A stretch of DNA of 64,000 bases from Azoarcus sp. (GCA_020725025.1 DYFV01000024.1:1-64000); one strand, 5' to 3'; numbered from the stretch's first letter, positions 15,601 through 25,533 are shown. The notes: generated by a model not told the origin, from the sequence alone. A program made the numbers and translations.

Positions 15601-16437
15601 TCAGCGCTCCGGCCGTTCCACCACCGCCACGATCACGGTGACCCGCTCCTCGCGCAGGTTGTGCAGCAGGTTCTCGAACTTCGCCGGTGCGCTGGGACCC
15701 ATCAGGAGGTGCAGCCCGAGCGGTGGCCTGCCCTTGGTGCGAAAGCGCTCGAGCAGCACCTCGAACCAGTCAGCGGTGCGCGCCGTCGTGTCCTCCCACA
15801 TCCGCACGCGCAGTCCCATGCGCTCGAGCAGGGCCCGCACCTCGTCGGCGGCCGCGAGGTGGCTGATGTCCGGCGCCTCGGCCCAGGGCACCGGGAAGCG
15901 CGGCTCGCCGCCCGGTCCGCTGAAGACGTCGTGGAAGGCCACCCGGCCCCCAGGGGTGACCACCCGGGCCAACTCGCGGAAGAACCCCTCCTTGTCGGGG
16001 ATGTTCATCTGCGCGTGCTCGGTCCACGCCACGTCGAAGGTTTCGTCGGGGAAGGGGAGCTCGAGCGCGTTGGCCTGGCGGAACTCGGCCTGCCCGGCGA
16101 GGCCCACCATGGCGGCCAGCGCCTGCGCCGTCTCGATGTACTCCTGCGTGAGGTCCACCCCGGTGACCCGGCAGCCGTACTTCTCGGCCAGATAACGCGC
16201 GGACCCGCCCAGGCCGCAGCCGACGTCGAGCACCGTCAGGCCGGGCGTGAGCCCCGCGCAGGCGGCCAGCTCGGCGGTCGCCTCGCGGCCACGGACGTGG
16301 AATTCGTCCACCGGGGCGAGGTCGGCCAGGGTGAGTCGTGAGGGGTCCTTCCCCGTCGCACGCAGGGCCTCCACGATGGCGGACAGCAGGCCGCCGCAGG
16401 CGTAGTGGCGTTCGACTGGGTCGTGGGAGGTGCTCAT
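15601..16437 (-). CDS. class I SAM-dependent methyltransferase
   Basis: The 278-residue protein has motif I VLDVGCGLGGSARYLAE near 79-95, the acidic residue of motif II in VTGVDLT, and the motif IV region DVAWTEHAQMNIPDK. This pattern resembles the methyltransferase group with glycine/sarcosine and tocopherol-type enzymes rather than UbiE itself. ATG at 16437 gives a normal short N-terminus (HYACGGLLSAIVEAL). It lies 133 bp downstream of the aldehyde dehydrogenase gene on the same strand. The methyl acceptor is unknown. Confidence 0.78.
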   Translation of the reverse strand: MSTSHDPVERHYACGGLLSAIVEALRATGKDPSRLTLADLAPVDEFHVRGREATAELAACAGLTPGLTVLDVGCGLGGSARYLAEKYGCRVTGVDLTQEYIETAQALAAMVGLAGQAEFRQANALELPFPDETFDVAWTEHAQMNIPDKEGFFRELARVVTPGGRVAFHDVFSGPGGEPRFPVPWAEAPDISHLAAADEVRALLERMGLRVRMWEDTTARTADWFEVLLERFRTKGRPPLGLHLLMGPSAPAKFENLLHNLREERVTVIVAVVERPER

Positions 16438-16570
16438 CGGGGATCTCCATCGCAAGGCCTGGAATCGTGTATTAGGCCTCGCGGTGGAGGGGAAGGCAAC
16501 CCATTCGGGGTTGTTCCGAAGCGGGCGAAAACCGCGAATTGCGGATCCGGCTCGCCGCGCGGCGCCCGGC

Positions 16571-18022
16571 TCAGAGCCCGCCCTGGCACAGGTACTTGAT
16601 CTCCAGGTACTCCTCGATCCCGTATCTCGAGCCCTCCCGGCCGATGCCCGACTGCTTGACGCCGCCGAAGGGTGCCACCTCGTTGGAGATGAGGCCGGTG
16701 TTGATTCCCACGATGCCGTATTCGAGCGCCTCGCCCACACGCACGCAGCGGGCCGCGTCGCGCGAGTAGAAGTAGGCGGCGAGCCCGAACTCGGTGTCGT
16801 TGGCGAGGTGGATGGCCTCGCGCTCGGTGTCGAAACGGAAGAGGGGGGCGAAGGGACCGAAGGTCTCCTCCTGCGCGCACAGCATCTCGGGTGTGGCGTC
16901 GGCGAGCACGGTGGGCTCGAAGAAGTTGCCGCCCAGGGCGTGGCGCTTGCCGCCGGCGAGGAGCCGCCCGCCCTTGGCTAGCGCGTCGGACACGTGCCGC
17001 TCCACCTTGGCCACGGCCTTGTCGTCGATGAGCGGGCCCTGCACCACGCCGGACTCCAGCCCGTTGCCCACCCGCAGCGCCGCCGCGCGGGCGGCGAGCT
17101 TCTCGCCGAAGGCCTCGTACACACCCGCCTGCACCAGGATGCGGTTGGCGCACACGCAGGTCTGGCCGGTGTTGCGATAGCGCGAGGTGAGCGCACCCTC
17201 GACCGCGGCATCGAGGTCCGCGTCGTCGAAGACGATGAAGGGGGCGTTGCCGCCGAGCTCGAGGGAGAGCTTCTTGATCGTCGGTGCACAGGCGGCCATC
17301 AGCTGGCGGCCGGTCTCGGTGGAGCCGGTGAAGGAGAGTTTGGCGACCTTGGGGTTGGCCGTGAGCTCGGCCCCGATCTGGGCTGCGCCGCCCGTGACCA
17401 GGTTCAGCACGCCCGCGGGCATCCCGGCGCGCAGCGCCAGGTCGGCCAGCGCCAGCGCGGTGAGCGGCGTCTGGGAGGCGGGTTTGGCCACCACCGTGCA
17501 GCCGGCCGCGAGCGCAGGTGCGGCCTTGCGGGTGAGCATCGCCGCCGGGAAGTTCCAGGGCGTGATCATCGCGCACACGCCCACCGGCTGCTTGACGACG
17601 TAGAGACGCTTGTCCGCGGTCGGCGAGGGGATGGTGTCGCCGTAGACGCGCTTCGCCTCCTCGGCGAACCACTCCACGAAGCTCGCCGCGTAGCCGATCT
17701 CGCCGCGCGCCTCGACCAGCGGCTTGCCCTGCTCGCGGGTCATGATGAGGGCGAGCTCTTCGGTGTGGACGGTGATGAGCTCGAACCAGCGCTTCAGGAT
17801 CGCCGCGCGCTCCTTGGCGGTGCGCGCGCGCCAGGCGGGCAGGGCGCGGTGCGCGGCGTCGATCGCCCGCGCGGTCTCCGCCCCGCCCATGCGCGGCACC
17901 CGGGCGAGCATCTCCCCGGTGGCCGGATCGTTCACCTCCAGGGTGGCGTTGTCGTCGGCCGCGACCCATTCCCCGTCGATCAGGCAGTGGTCGCGCAGCA
18001 GCGTCGTGTCTTGCAAGTCCAT
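16571..18022 (-). CDS. gabD: succinate-semialdehyde dehydrogenase (NADP-type)
   Basis: The 483-residue protein aligns over its full length with class I aldehyde dehydrogenases. Catalytic Cys289 is in GQTCVCANR, the general base Glu256 is in LELGGN, and the cofactor fold shows FTGSTETGR at 231-239. The second Cys two residues after the nucleophile, the PWNFP block and the C-terminal [17 protein letters not shown] are typical of GabD, which oxidises succinate semialdehyde to succinate in 4-aminobutyrate and related catabolism. No gabT lies next to it, so the actual aldehyde could differ. AGGAGG precedes the start. Confidence 0.85.
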   Translation of the reverse strand: MDLQDTTLLRDHCLIDGEWVAADDNATLEVNDPATGEMLARVPRMGGAETARAIDAAHRALPAWRARTAKERAAILKRWFELITVHTEELALIMTREQGKPLVEARGEIGYAASFVEWFAEEAKRVYGDTIPSPTADKRLYVVKQPVGVCAMITPWNFPAAMLTRKAAPALAAGCTVVAKPASQTPLTALALADLALRAGMPAGVLNLVTGGAAQIGAELTANPKVAKLSFTGSTETGRQLMAACAPTIKKLSLELGGNAPFIVFDDADLDAAVEGALTSRYRNTGQTCVCANRILVQAGVYEAFGEKLAARAAALRVGNGLESGVVQGPLIDDKAVAKVERHVSDALAKGGRLLAGGKRHALGGNFFEPTVLADATPEMLCAQEETFGPFAPLFRFDTEREAIHLANDTEFGLAAYFYSRDAARCVRVGEALEYGIVGINTGLISNEVAPFGGVKQSGIGREGSRYGIEEYLEIKYLCQGGL

Positions 18023-18104
18023 GGAGAAACCTCCTGCGCATTCATGGCAGGAGTGACTTGCCGGCGGGGCGATCGTTCTCGTGCCCGGCGCAGCCGCCTG
18101 GTCG

Positions 18105-18137
18105 CGTAGCCTGGATGCAGCCCCAGCGGAATCCGGG
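18105..18137 (+). repeat. REP-like repeat, copy C
   Basis: CGTAGCCTGGATGCAGCCCC followed by AGCGGAATCCGGG, a near-consensus copy in the gap between the thioesterase and gabD genes. Confidence 0.78.
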
Positions 18138-18163
18138 ATCGGCCTCTCACCGGGTGCCCCAGG

Positions 18164-18652
18164 TCACGCAGCCCCCGGCCCGCGCAGCTCCCGGTAGCGC
18201 TGCTCGAGCTCGCCGCGCAGCTGGCGGCGTACCTTGGCGGCCTCGAAGCGCCGCTTCTCGTCGGGCGAGAACGGGCGCAGCGGGGGGACGGGCGCCGGCT
18301 TGTGGTGCTCGTCGACCGCCACCATGGTGAAGAAGCAGCTGTTGGCGTGGCGCACCTCCTGGGTGGTGATGTTCTCGGCGAGCACCTTGATGCCGATCTC
18401 CATGGAGGAGGTGCCGGTGTAGTTCACCGAGGCGAGGAAGGTCACCAGCTCGCCCACGTGGATCGGCTGACGGAACATCACCTGGTCCACCGAGAGGGTG
18501 ACCACGTAGCGCCCGGCGTAGCGGCTCGCGCAGGCGAAGGCGACCTGGTCGAGAAGCTTGAGGAGCGCCCCGCCGTGCACATTGCCCGAGAAGTTGGCCA
18601 TGTCGGGCGTCATGAGGACGGTCATCGTGAGCTGGTGCGCGGGCAGATCCAT
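18164..18652 (-). CDS. acyl-CoA thioesterase, YciA-type hotdog protein
   Basis: The 162-residue protein is a single hotdog domain with the family block NFSGNVHGGALLKLLDQVAF at about 21-40 and SVDQVMFRQPIHVGELVTF after it. These match cytosolic acyl-CoA thioester hydrolases (YciA/BFIT group). The charged C-terminal helix (FSPDEKRRFEAAKVRRQL) is common in the family. The enzyme would hydrolyse acyl-CoA to free acid and CoA; chain-length preference is unknown. Confidence 0.85.
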   Translation of the reverse strand: MDLPAHQLTMTVLMTPDMANFSGNVHGGALLKLLDQVAFACASRYAGRYVVTLSVDQVMFRQPIHVGELVTFLASVNYTGTSSMEIGIKVLAENITTQEVRHANSCFFTMVAVDEHHKPAPVPPLRPFSPDEKRRFEAAKVRRQLRGELEQRYRELRGPGAA

Positions 18653-18762
18653 GGGGGCTCCTGTGGGGGTCGATGAGGCGCCCCTCGGTGGGGCGACGCG
18701 GCTTTTCCGCGAGTGTAATCGACCGCCCCTATCGAGGAGCTTTCAACGACCCGCCCGGTCCC

Positions 18763-19281
18763 TCAGGGGAAGGAGGGAATCGTCGGCTCGGTGCCTTCGA
18801 TCTCCGCCTCCGGATGGTGGCGGCGGATCATGTCCTCGAACTCGCCCACCCGGTCCTTGGGCACATCCACCATCATCAGGATCATCCCGTCCTCGATCGC
18901 CTGCTCGAAGCGTTCCAGCCGGGAATTGGGCAGGCTCACGCCGATCATCGACGACACCCAGGCGCCGAAGCCGGCGCCGCCCAGGGCCCCGAACAGGATC
19001 GCTCCGCCCGCAACCACGGGACCGACGGGCGGAAAGGCGAGGGCGAGCAGCCCGGCGAGCGCGCCGGCGGTACCGCCCACCGCGAGCCCGCGCTCGAGGG
19101 CCGGCACGAGATCGGTGCGCTGCGCCACCCCCGCCTCGGGCAGCTCCTCCAGCGGCGTGCCGGCGCGCGCGAGGACGTGCATGTGCTCGTAGGGGACGCG
19201 CGCCAGCAGCAGCTCGTCCACGATCTTCCGCGTCGTATCGACACCGGGCAGAAGGAAGTAAAGGCGCTTCAGACCTAACAT
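18763..19281 (-). CDS. putative membrane-associated protein with glycine-rich hydrophobic core
   Basis: I do not recognise a named family with confidence; the plan is like DUF1269-type proteins. The 172-residue product has an N-terminal soluble part (GLKRLYFLLPGVDTTRKIVD, like a small alpha/beta fold) and a central glycine-zipper-like hydrophobic stretch (about 68-118, many G-x-x-x-G). The acidic C-terminal part carries the DGMILMMVDVPKDRVGEFE strand-helix. ATG at 19281 was chosen because GAGGAG lies 6 bp upstream; an ATG at 19287 is too close to it. It could insert in or associate with the inner membrane. It lies between a thioesterase and a DUF502 gene with no clear functional link. Confidence 0.6.
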   Translation of the reverse strand: MLGLKRLYFLLPGVDTTRKIVDELLLARVPYEHMHVLARAGTPLEELPEAGVAQRTDLVPALERGLAVGGTAGALAGLLALAFPPVGPVVAGGAILFGALGGAGFGAWVSSMIGVSLPNSRLERFEQAIEDGMILMMVDVPKDRVGEFEDMIRRHHPEAEIEGTEPTIPSFP

Positions 19282-19368
19282 GGACATCTCCTCGTCCCCT
19301 TCATCTTGCGGGATAGCCGGGGGAGGGGGATTTGGCAAGGAGGGGGCCTCCGCGCGGACCCGAATTCC

Positions 19369-19998
19369 CTAACCCTTCTCCCGTAACGCCTCTGCCGACG
19401 GCGGCGGAGGCGGCAGCGCCCCCGTGACTCCGGCGGTCAGCACGAAGCGCATGGCCTCGTCCATGCTCATGTCGAGCGGACGCAGGCGGCTGCGGGGCAC
19501 GAGGACGGCGTAGCCGCCGATCATGTAGCTCATCGGGAGGTACACCAGCACGCTGTCCACCTGTCCCAGCCCGGCGGGCAGGCGCGCGGGGTCGGGCTGC
19601 GTCACCAGTCCGATCACCTCCATGCCCGTTTCGCCCAAGGTCACCGCGACCACCTGCTGGAACTCCTTCTTCTTCATCGGCGAGAAGTAGTCGACGAAGT
19701 CGCGCAGCGCGGGATACACGAGCCGCACCAGCGGCAGGCGGTAGAGCAGCCGCTCGGTGCGGGCGAAGATGCGCCGCACCGCGTACGCGTTCATCAGCAC
19801 GCCGACCAGGAAGGCCAGCGCGAGCCCTGCCGCCACGCCCATGCCCGGTACGTAGAGGGTCCACGGCATCCACTGGGTGAGCTGCCGGCCGAGCAGAGCC
19901 TCGGTGCTCACCACCAGCCAGTAGAAGAGGTAGAAGGTGAGCACGATGGGCAGGATGGTGATGATCCCGATCAGGATGTTGCGTGTCACAACGGCCAT
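19369..19998 (-). CDS. DUF502 family inner-membrane protein
   Basis: The 209-residue protein has two transmembrane helices near the N-terminus (about 7-28 and 50-75), followed by the DUF502 core: FVDYFSPMKKKEFQQVVAVTL, a phosphate-like turn, and VLVYLPMSYMIGGYAVLVP. DUF502 proteins are widespread in Proteobacteria and plants and lack a known biochemical role. ATG at 19998 was chosen because the family begins with the first helix there. The C-terminus is proline-rich (GALPPPPPSAE). Confidence 0.82.
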   Translation of the reverse strand: MAVVTRNILIGIITILPIVLTFYLFYWLVVSTEALLGRQLTQWMPWTLYVPGMGVAAGLALAFLVGVLMNAYAVRRIFARTERLLYRLPLVRLVYPALRDFVDYFSPMKKKEFQQVVAVTLGETGMEVIGLVTQPDPARLPAGLGQVDSVLVYLPMSYMIGGYAVLVPRSRLRPLDMSMDEAMRFVLTAGVTGALPPPPPSAEALREKG

Positions 19999-20150
19999 GG
20001 TTGTCGCCTGTTCCTTGAGGGTTGGGGTAGGGGTGCGGCGCGGTTCCCGCCGCGCGCGTCCAGCATATCGGGTCGCGGGCCGCGGGAGGAGCCGAACCCG
20101 GGCCCGGCGCTTGCTGTCGACTCGGAACCGTGCAAGCGAGGAGCCCGGCC

Positions 20151-20783
20151 ATGACCCCACCCGATCCCCCCGTCGCCGCCGTTTCCGGCGCGCGTCCGAC
20201 GCGCGAGCAGGCCGAAGAGGCGGTGCGCACCCTGATCCGCTGGGCGGGCGACGACCCGAACCGCGAAGGGCTGCGCGACACCCCGGGGCGCGTGGTGCGC
20301 GCCTACGAGGAGTTCTTCGCGGGCTACGACTGCGACCCGCGGGACATCCTGGCGCGGACCTTCACCGAGGTGGACGGCTACGACGAAATCATCGTTCTGA
20401 AGGACATCCGCTTCGAGAGTCACTGCGAGCACCACATGGTTCCCATCGTGGGCAAGGTGCATATCGGCTACCTGCCCGCCCATCGCGTGGTGGGTATCTC
20501 GAAGCTCGCGCGCCTGGTGGAGGTGTACGCGCGGCGGCTGCAGATCCAGGAGAAGATGACGGTGCAGATCGCCGACACCCTGGACGAGGTGCTGCGCCCG
20601 CGCGGGGTGGCGGTGGTGGTCCAGGCGGCCCACGAGTGCATGACCACCCGCGGCGTGCACAAGCCGGGCGCCGCCCTGGTGACGAGCCGCATGGTGGGCG
20701 CCTTCCGCGACGATCCCTCCACCCGCCGCGAGTTTCTCGGGATCATCGGGCTCGCGGGGGCGGGGGTGTTGAGCAACACCTGA
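20151..20783 (+). CDS. folE: GTP cyclohydrolase I
   Basis: The 210-residue enzyme converts GTP to dihydroneopterin triphosphate, the first step of tetrahydrofolate (and biopterin) synthesis. The active site is intact: [10 protein letters not shown] with the zinc Cys and His residues near 87-95, [14 protein letters not shown], and [14 protein letters not shown] with the second zinc Cys. ATG at 20151 is preceded by AGGAG; an in-frame GTG at 20130 is possible but adds residues outside the family. The C-terminal SNT tail matches folE proteins. Confidence 0.93.
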   Translation: MTPPDPPVAAVSGARPTREQAEEAVRTLIRWAGDDPNREGLRDTPGRVVRAYEEFFAGYDCDPRDILARTFTEVDGYDEIIVLKDIRFESHCEHHMVPIVGKVHIGYLPAHRVVGISKLARLVEVYARRLQIQEKMTVQIADTLDEVLRPRGVAVVVQAAHECMTTRGVHKPGAALVTSRMVGAFRDDPSTRREFLGIIGLAGAGVLSNT

Positions 20784-20808
20784 GGTCCTTCGGAGGGGCG
20801 GCGCCGTT

Positions 20809-20840
20809 CCCGGATTCCGTCGCACTCCATCCGGGCTACG
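20809..20840 (-). repeat. REP-like repeat, copy D
   Basis: CCCGGATTCCGTCGCACTCC followed by ATCCGGGCTACG. Together with copy E, 16 bp away in opposite orientation, it forms an inverted pair. Confidence 0.75.
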
Positions 20841-20855
20841 GAGCGCAGCGGTCTG

Positions 20856-20888
20856 CGTAGCGCGGATGGAGCCCAGGCGGAATCCGGG
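20856..20888 (+). repeat. REP-like repeat, copy E
   Basis: CGTAGCGCGGATGGAGCCCA then GGCGGAATCCGGG. Copies D and E are inverted to each other and lie between the convergent ends of folE and the efflux operon, a usual place for REP pairs that stabilise mRNA 3' ends. Confidence 0.78.
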
Positions 20889-20898
20889 GATTTGGGCG

Positions 20899-22335
20899 TC
20901 AATCGGCGCTTGGGTCTACCCAACCCCCGCCCAGCGCCTTCACCAGATCCGCGATCGCCGCGCGGCCGGCGCGCACGGCGTCGAGCCGGGCGAGCTCCGC
21001 CGCGAGGTAGCCGCGCTCCGCGTCGAGCGTCTCCAGCCGGCCGGAGAGGCCCGCCTCGTAGCGCTGCTCGGCGAGCCGCAGCGCCGCCCGCAAGGCTTCC
21101 GCGCGCTCGGACTCGGCAAGCGCCGTCTCGCGGGCGGCGCGCTGGGCGGCCAGGGCGGTGCGTACGTCGGCAAAGGCGTTGGCGACCGCGCGCCGGTACT
21201 CTGCCAGCGCCTGATCCCGCTGGGCCTCGGCGGCGGCGGTCGCGTAGCCCAGGCGGCCGGCGTTGAAGATCGGCTGGGCGAGGCCCATGGCGAACTGGAA
21301 CACGCCCGCCGGGCCGGTGAAGAGCCGCGCGAGTTGCTCGCTTTCCGAGCCGACGTAGCCGGTGAGGCTCACTGCCGGGAAGTATTCGGCCCGGGCCGCG
21401 CCGATGCGGGCGTTGGCGGCGACCAGCCGTTGTTCCGCTTCGAGGAGGTCGGGGCGGCGCAGCAGCAGGTCGGAGGGCAGGCCGGCGGGGACCATCGGGG
21501 CGTCGTCGATGCGCGCCGTAGCCTCCGGCGCGGTACGGGCGACGGCGCCCTGCATGGCGGCGCGCGGCGACCGTCCCAGCAGCACGGCGAGCGCGGCCTC
21601 CTGTGCCTCGCGGGCCCGTTCCAGATCGGCGAGCTGGCTGCGCGCGCTCGCCACCTCGGCCTCGGACTGGCGCAGATCGAGCTCGGACGCGATCCCGGCG
21701 TCGAGCCGCTGGCGCATGAGCTCCACCGTCTCGGCCCGGGTGGCGAGGACCTGGCGGACGGTCTGGACCTGGGCGTCCAGGGCGAGCAGCGCGAAGTAGC
21801 GCTGGGCCACCTCCGCGGCGAGGGCAAGCCGCACGGCCTCGCGCGCCGCCTCGGCAGCGAAGGCCTCGGCGTGCGCCGCTTCGGAAGCGCGCCGGTACTT
21901 GCCCCACAGGTCCAGCTCCCAGGCGACGTCGAGCGTCGCCCGGTGGGCGTTGGTCACCCGCGGCACGCCGGGCGGGGTGAAGGCCGTCTCGCGGCTGGAT
22001 TGGGTGCGGTTGGCGCCGACGTTCAGGCCCGCCGCGGGGTAGCGGTCGGCGTCCGCGATGCCGGCCCGTGCGCGCGCTTCGAGCACGCGGGCGGCGGCGA
22101 TCTGCGTGTCGGCGCCCTGCGCCAGGGCTTCGTCGACGAGGCGGTCGAGCGCCGGGTCTCCGTAGAGCGTCCACCAGCGCTCGGGGACGCGGGCGGGACG
22201 GGCCTCGGGAGCGGCCGCGGCGGACCAGCTCTCGGGCAGCTCGAACTCCGGCCGGGCATAGTCCGGTCCGGTGGCGCAGCCGGCCAGGATCAGGGCGGCC
22301 GCCAGGGCGGGGAGGGTGCGGAATCGGATGTTCAT
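20899..22335 (-). CDS. RND efflux outer-membrane lipoprotein (OprM/TolC-like)
   Basis: The 478-residue protein has a lipobox (LILAGC, Cys at 19) and two OEP domains made of long Ala/Arg/Leu-rich helices. The family markers RWWTLYGDPALDRLVDEAL near 52-70, LLRRPDLLEAEQRLVAANA and FNAGRLGYATAAAEAQRDQA are present, as in NodT-family factors. It forms the trimeric outer-membrane channel of the tripartite pump. It is the third gene of the operon, with only 5 bp between it and the RND gene. Drug substrates cannot be inferred. Confidence 0.9.
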   Translation of the reverse strand: MNIRFRTLPALAAALILAGCATGPDYARPEFELPESWSAAAAPEARPARVPERWWTLYGDPALDRLVDEALAQGADTQIAAARVLEARARAGIADADRYPAAGLNVGANRTQSSRETAFTPPGVPRVTNAHRATLDVAWELDLWGKYRRASEAAHAEAFAAEAAREAVRLALAAEVAQRYFALLALDAQVQTVRQVLATRAETVELMRQRLDAGIASELDLRQSEAEVASARSQLADLERAREAQEAALAVLLGRSPRAAMQGAVARTAPEATARIDDAPMVPAGLPSDLLLRRPDLLEAEQRLVAANARIGAARAEYFPAVSLTGYVGSESEQLARLFTGPAGVFQFAMGLAQPIFNAGRLGYATAAAEAQRDQALAEYRRAVANAFADVRTALAAQRAARETALAESERAEALRAALRLAEQRYEAGLSGRLETLDAERGYLAAELARLDAVRAGRAAIADLVKALGGGWVDPSAD

Positions 22336-22340
22336 GGCGA

Positions 22341-25300
22341 TCACTCCTCCGCGGCCTGACGGAACTGCGCCTCGCGCGCCGGGTGGCGATGCACCTCGCG
22401 TACCTCGGCGAAGAGCTCCTCGCTGCTGCGCGGCTCCGAGAGCCGCCGCTCGTAGATCAGGCGATAGAAGAGCGGCACGAAGAAGATGGCGAGGAAGGTC
22501 GCCGCCAGCATCCCGCCCATGACGCCCGTGCCCACCGCATGGCGGGCGCCGGCGCCGGCGCCGGTGGAGATGGCGAGCGGCACCACGCCCAGGATGAAGG
22601 CGAGCGAGGTCATCAGGATGGGGCGGAAGCGCAGGCGCGCGGCCTCGATCGCCGCCGCCGAGGCGCTCATGCCCTCGCGGTGCTTGTAGAGCGCGAACTC
22701 CACGATCAGGATCGCGTTCTTCGCGGCGAGCCCGAGCAGCGTCACCAGGCCGATCTGGAAGTAGATGTCGTTGGTGAGCCCGCGCAGCCACACCGCGGCC
22801 AGCGCACCGAAGGTGCCGAAGGGCAGGGCCAGCATCACCGCCAGCGGCAGGGACCAGCGCTCGTACTGGGCGGCGAGGATGAGGAAGACCATCACCGCGC
22901 CCATGGCGATCGCCAGGCCGGCGGTGCCGGAGGCACGCTTCTCCTGGTAGGAGGCGCCGCTCCAGTCGAGGCTGAAGTCTGCCGGCAGCACCTCGGCGGC
23001 GATCGCCTCGACGCGCGCGAGCGCCTGGCCGGAAGACACGCCCGGTGCGCCGCTGCCGAGGATCTTCACCGCGGGCAGGTTGTTGAAGCGCTCGAGGGTC
23101 TCGGGGCCGGTGTCGAAGCGCACGGTGGCCAGCGCCGAGAGCGGCACCATCTCCCCGTGGCTGGAGCGCACGTAGAGGCTGCCCACGTCGGTCGGGCGGC
23201 TGCGGTAGGCCGGGTCGGCCGACATCAGCACCTGCCAGGAGCGGCCGTACTTGTTGAAGTCGTTCACGTAGAAGCTGCCCAGGGTGGCGGCCAGGGTGTC
23301 GTAGAGACCGTCGAGGGGCACGCCCAGCGACTTCGCCTTCTCCCGGTCGAGGTCCACGTAGAGCTGGGGCGTGTTCGAGCGCCACAGGGTGGACACGCCG
23401 GCGAGCATCGGGTCCTGGGCTGCCTTCGCGAGGAAGGCCTGACTCACCTCGGCGAGCCGCTTGGGGTCCGAGTCGCCGCGGTTCTGCAGGTAGAACTCGA
23501 AGCCGCCCGCCGTGCCCAGCCCGAAGATGGCGGGCGGGTTGAAGGCGAGCACCAGCGCCTCGCGGATGTGGGCGGTCTTCATGAACACCTCGCCCACCAG
23601 CTCGGGCGCGGCGACGTCGCGCTCGTCCCAGTGCTTGAGGGTGACGAAGAAGGTGGCCGCGTTGTTCTTGAAGCTGCCGCCGAGGAAGTCGAAACCGGTG
23701 AAGGCGATGGTGTTCTTCACCACCGGGTTCTGGCGGATGAGGGCGTCCACCTCCTTCACCACCGCATCGGTGCGCTGCAGGCTCGAGCCGTCGGGCAGGA
23801 ACACCGCGGTGATGAAGAAGCCCTGGTCCTCGTCGGGCACGAGGCTGCCCGGGGTGATGCGCCATAGCCCGGCGGCGAGCGCCACCATGCCGGCGAAGAG
23901 CAGGAGCCCGATGGCGCCGCGCCGGATCATCCACGCGACACCCCGCGTGTAGCGGTGCGTGGCCCGCGCGAAGAAGCGGTTGAAGGCGGCGAAGAAGCGG
24001 TTCTCGGCCTTGTGCTCGTGCTTGAGGATCAGCACGCACAGGGAGGGCGTCAGGGTGAGCGCCACCAGGCCGGAGATGGCCACCGCGATGGCGATGGTGA
24101 CCGCGAACTGGCGGTAGAGCTCGCCGGAGAGCCCGCCCAGGAAGGCGATGGGCACGAACACCGAGGTGAGCACCAGCACGATGGCGATCACCGGGCCGGT
24201 CACCTCGCGCATCGCCTGGATGGCGGCCTCGCGCACCGGCTTGTGCTCCTCGTGCATGATGCGCTCGACGTTCTCCAGGACGACGATGGCGTCGTCCACC
24301 ACGATGCCGATGGCGAGCACCATGCCGAAGAGGGTGAGCGTGTTGATCGAGTAGCCGAGGAGCAGCAGCCCGGCGAAGGTGCCGATGAGGGACACCGGCA
24401 CGGCGACGAGGGGGATCAGGGTGGCGCGCCAGTTCTGCAGGAACAGGAAGACCACCAGGAAGACCAGCAGCATCGCCTCGGCGAGGGTCTTCAGCACTTC
24501 GCGTATGGAGACCTTCACGAAGTCGGTCGTGTCGTACACCACCGAGTAGGTGAGGCCGTCGGGGAAGCGGGTGGAGAGCTCCCCGACGGTGGCGCGCACC
24601 TCGTCGGCGACGTCCACCGCGTTGGCCCCGGGGGCGAGGAAGATGCCGACCAGGGTGGCCGGGCGGCCGTTCTCGCGGCCGATGAAGTCGTAGTCCTTGG
24701 AGCCGAGCTCGACCCGGGCCACGTCGCCCAGGCGCAGGATCGAACCGTCGCCGTTGGCGCGCAGCACGATGTTCTCGAACTCGCCCACTTCCGAGAGCCG
24801 CCCGCGGGTGTTGATGGTCAGCGCGAGCTCCTGGCCGCTCAGGGTGGGCGGCTGGCCGATGCGCCCGACCGCGTACTGGGCGTTCTGCTCGTTGATCGCG
24901 GCGGCGAGGTCCGCCGTGGTGAGTTTCAACTGCGCGAGCCGGTCCGGGCGCACCCACACCCGCATCGCGTAGTCCTTGGCGCCGAAGATCTGCACGTTGG
25001 TCGTGCCCGGGATGCGCTTGAGGACGTCCAGGACGTTGAGGGTGACGTAGTTGGAGGTGAAGAGGTCGTCGTAGCGGCCGTCCGGCGAGGTGAAGGAGAG
25101 CACCTGCAGGAAGGAGCCGGAGGCCTTCTCCACCTCGATGCCCTGGCGGCGGACTTCCTGCGGCAGCCGCGCCTCGGCCTGCTTGACGCGGTTGTTGACG
25201 TTGATCACCGCCTGGTCGATGTCGGTGCCGATGTCGAAGGTGACGTAGATCTCCACCCGGCCGTTGGAGGCCGAGGTGGAGTTCATGTAGATCATGCCCT

Positions 25301-25520
25301 CGACCCCGTTGATCTGCGTCTCGAGGGGCGCGGCCACGGTGCGCTCGAGGACTTCGGAGGAAGCGCCCGGATAGTTGGCGGCCACCAGCACCTGCGGCGG
25401 TGCGATCTCCGGGTACTGGGCGAGCGGCAGCACGCGGATGGCGGCGAGCCCCGCGAGCACGATGAAGAGCGAGATCACCGCCGCGAAGATCGGGCGGTCG
25501 ATGAAGAAGCGGGAGAACAT
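22341..25520 (-). CDS. RND multidrug efflux transporter, HAE1 family
   Basis: The 1059-residue inner-membrane proton/drug antiporter is close in length to AcrB/MexB. Visible marks are the N-terminal MFSRFFIDRPIFAAVISLFI, the helix-4 GIVVDDAIVVLENVER motif with the paired Asp residues of proton transfer, and twelve predicted helices in two sets with large periplasmic loops. The C-terminal half has the FVPLFYRLI helix. It sits between the adaptor (13 bp upstream) and the outer-membrane factor. AcrB/MexB type is clear; the substrate range is not. Confidence 0.94.
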   Translation of the reverse strand: MFSRFFIDRPIFAAVISLFIVLAGLAAIRVLPLAQYPEIAPPQVLVAANYPGASSEVLERTVAAPLETQINGVEGMIYMNSTSASNGRVEIYVTFDIGTDIDQAVINVNNRVKQAEARLPQEVRRQGIEVEKASGSFLQVLSFTSPDGRYDDLFTSNYVTLNVLDVLKRIPGTTNVQIFGAKDYAMRVWVRPDRLAQLKLTTADLAAAINEQNAQYAVGRIGQPPTLSGQELALTINTRGRLSEVGEFENIVLRANGDGSILRLGDVARVELGSKDYDFIGRENGRPATLVGIFLAPGANAVDVADEVRATVGELSTRFPDGLTYSVVYDTTDFVKVSIREVLKTLAEAMLLVFLVVFLFLQNWRATLIPLVAVPVSLIGTFAGLLLLGYSINTLTLFGMVLAIGIVVDDAIVVLENVERIMHEEHKPVREAAIQAMREVTGPVIAIVLVLTSVFVPIAFLGGLSGELYRQFAVTIAIAVAISGLVALTLTPSLCVLILKHEHKAENRFFAAFNRFFARATHRYTRGVAWMIRRGAIGLLLFAGMVALAAGLWRITPGSLVPDEDQGFFITAVFLPDGSSLQRTDAVVKEVDALIRQNPVVKNTIAFTGFDFLGGSFKNNAATFFVTLKHWDERDVAAPELVGEVFMKTAHIREALVLAFNPPAIFGLGTAGGFEFYLQNRGDSDPKRLAEVSQAFLAKAAQDPMLAGVSTLWRSNTPQLYVDLDREKAKSLGVPLDGLYDTLAATLGSFYVNDFNKYGRSWQVLMSADPAYRSRPTDVGSLYVRSSHGEMVPLSALATVRFDTGPETLERFNNLPAVKILGSGAPGVSSGQALARVEAIAAEVLPADFSLDWSGASYQEKRASGTAGLAIAMGAVMVFLILAAQYERWSLPLAVMLALPFGTFGALAAVWLRGLTNDIYFQIGLVTLLGLAAKNAILIVEFALYKHREGMSASAAAIEAARLRFRPILMTSLAFILGVVPLAISTGAGAGARHAVGTGVMGGMLAATFLAIFFVPLFYRLIYERRLSEPRSSEELFAEVREVHRHPAREAQFRQAAEE

Positions 25521-25533
25521 GGCGGTCCTCCCG

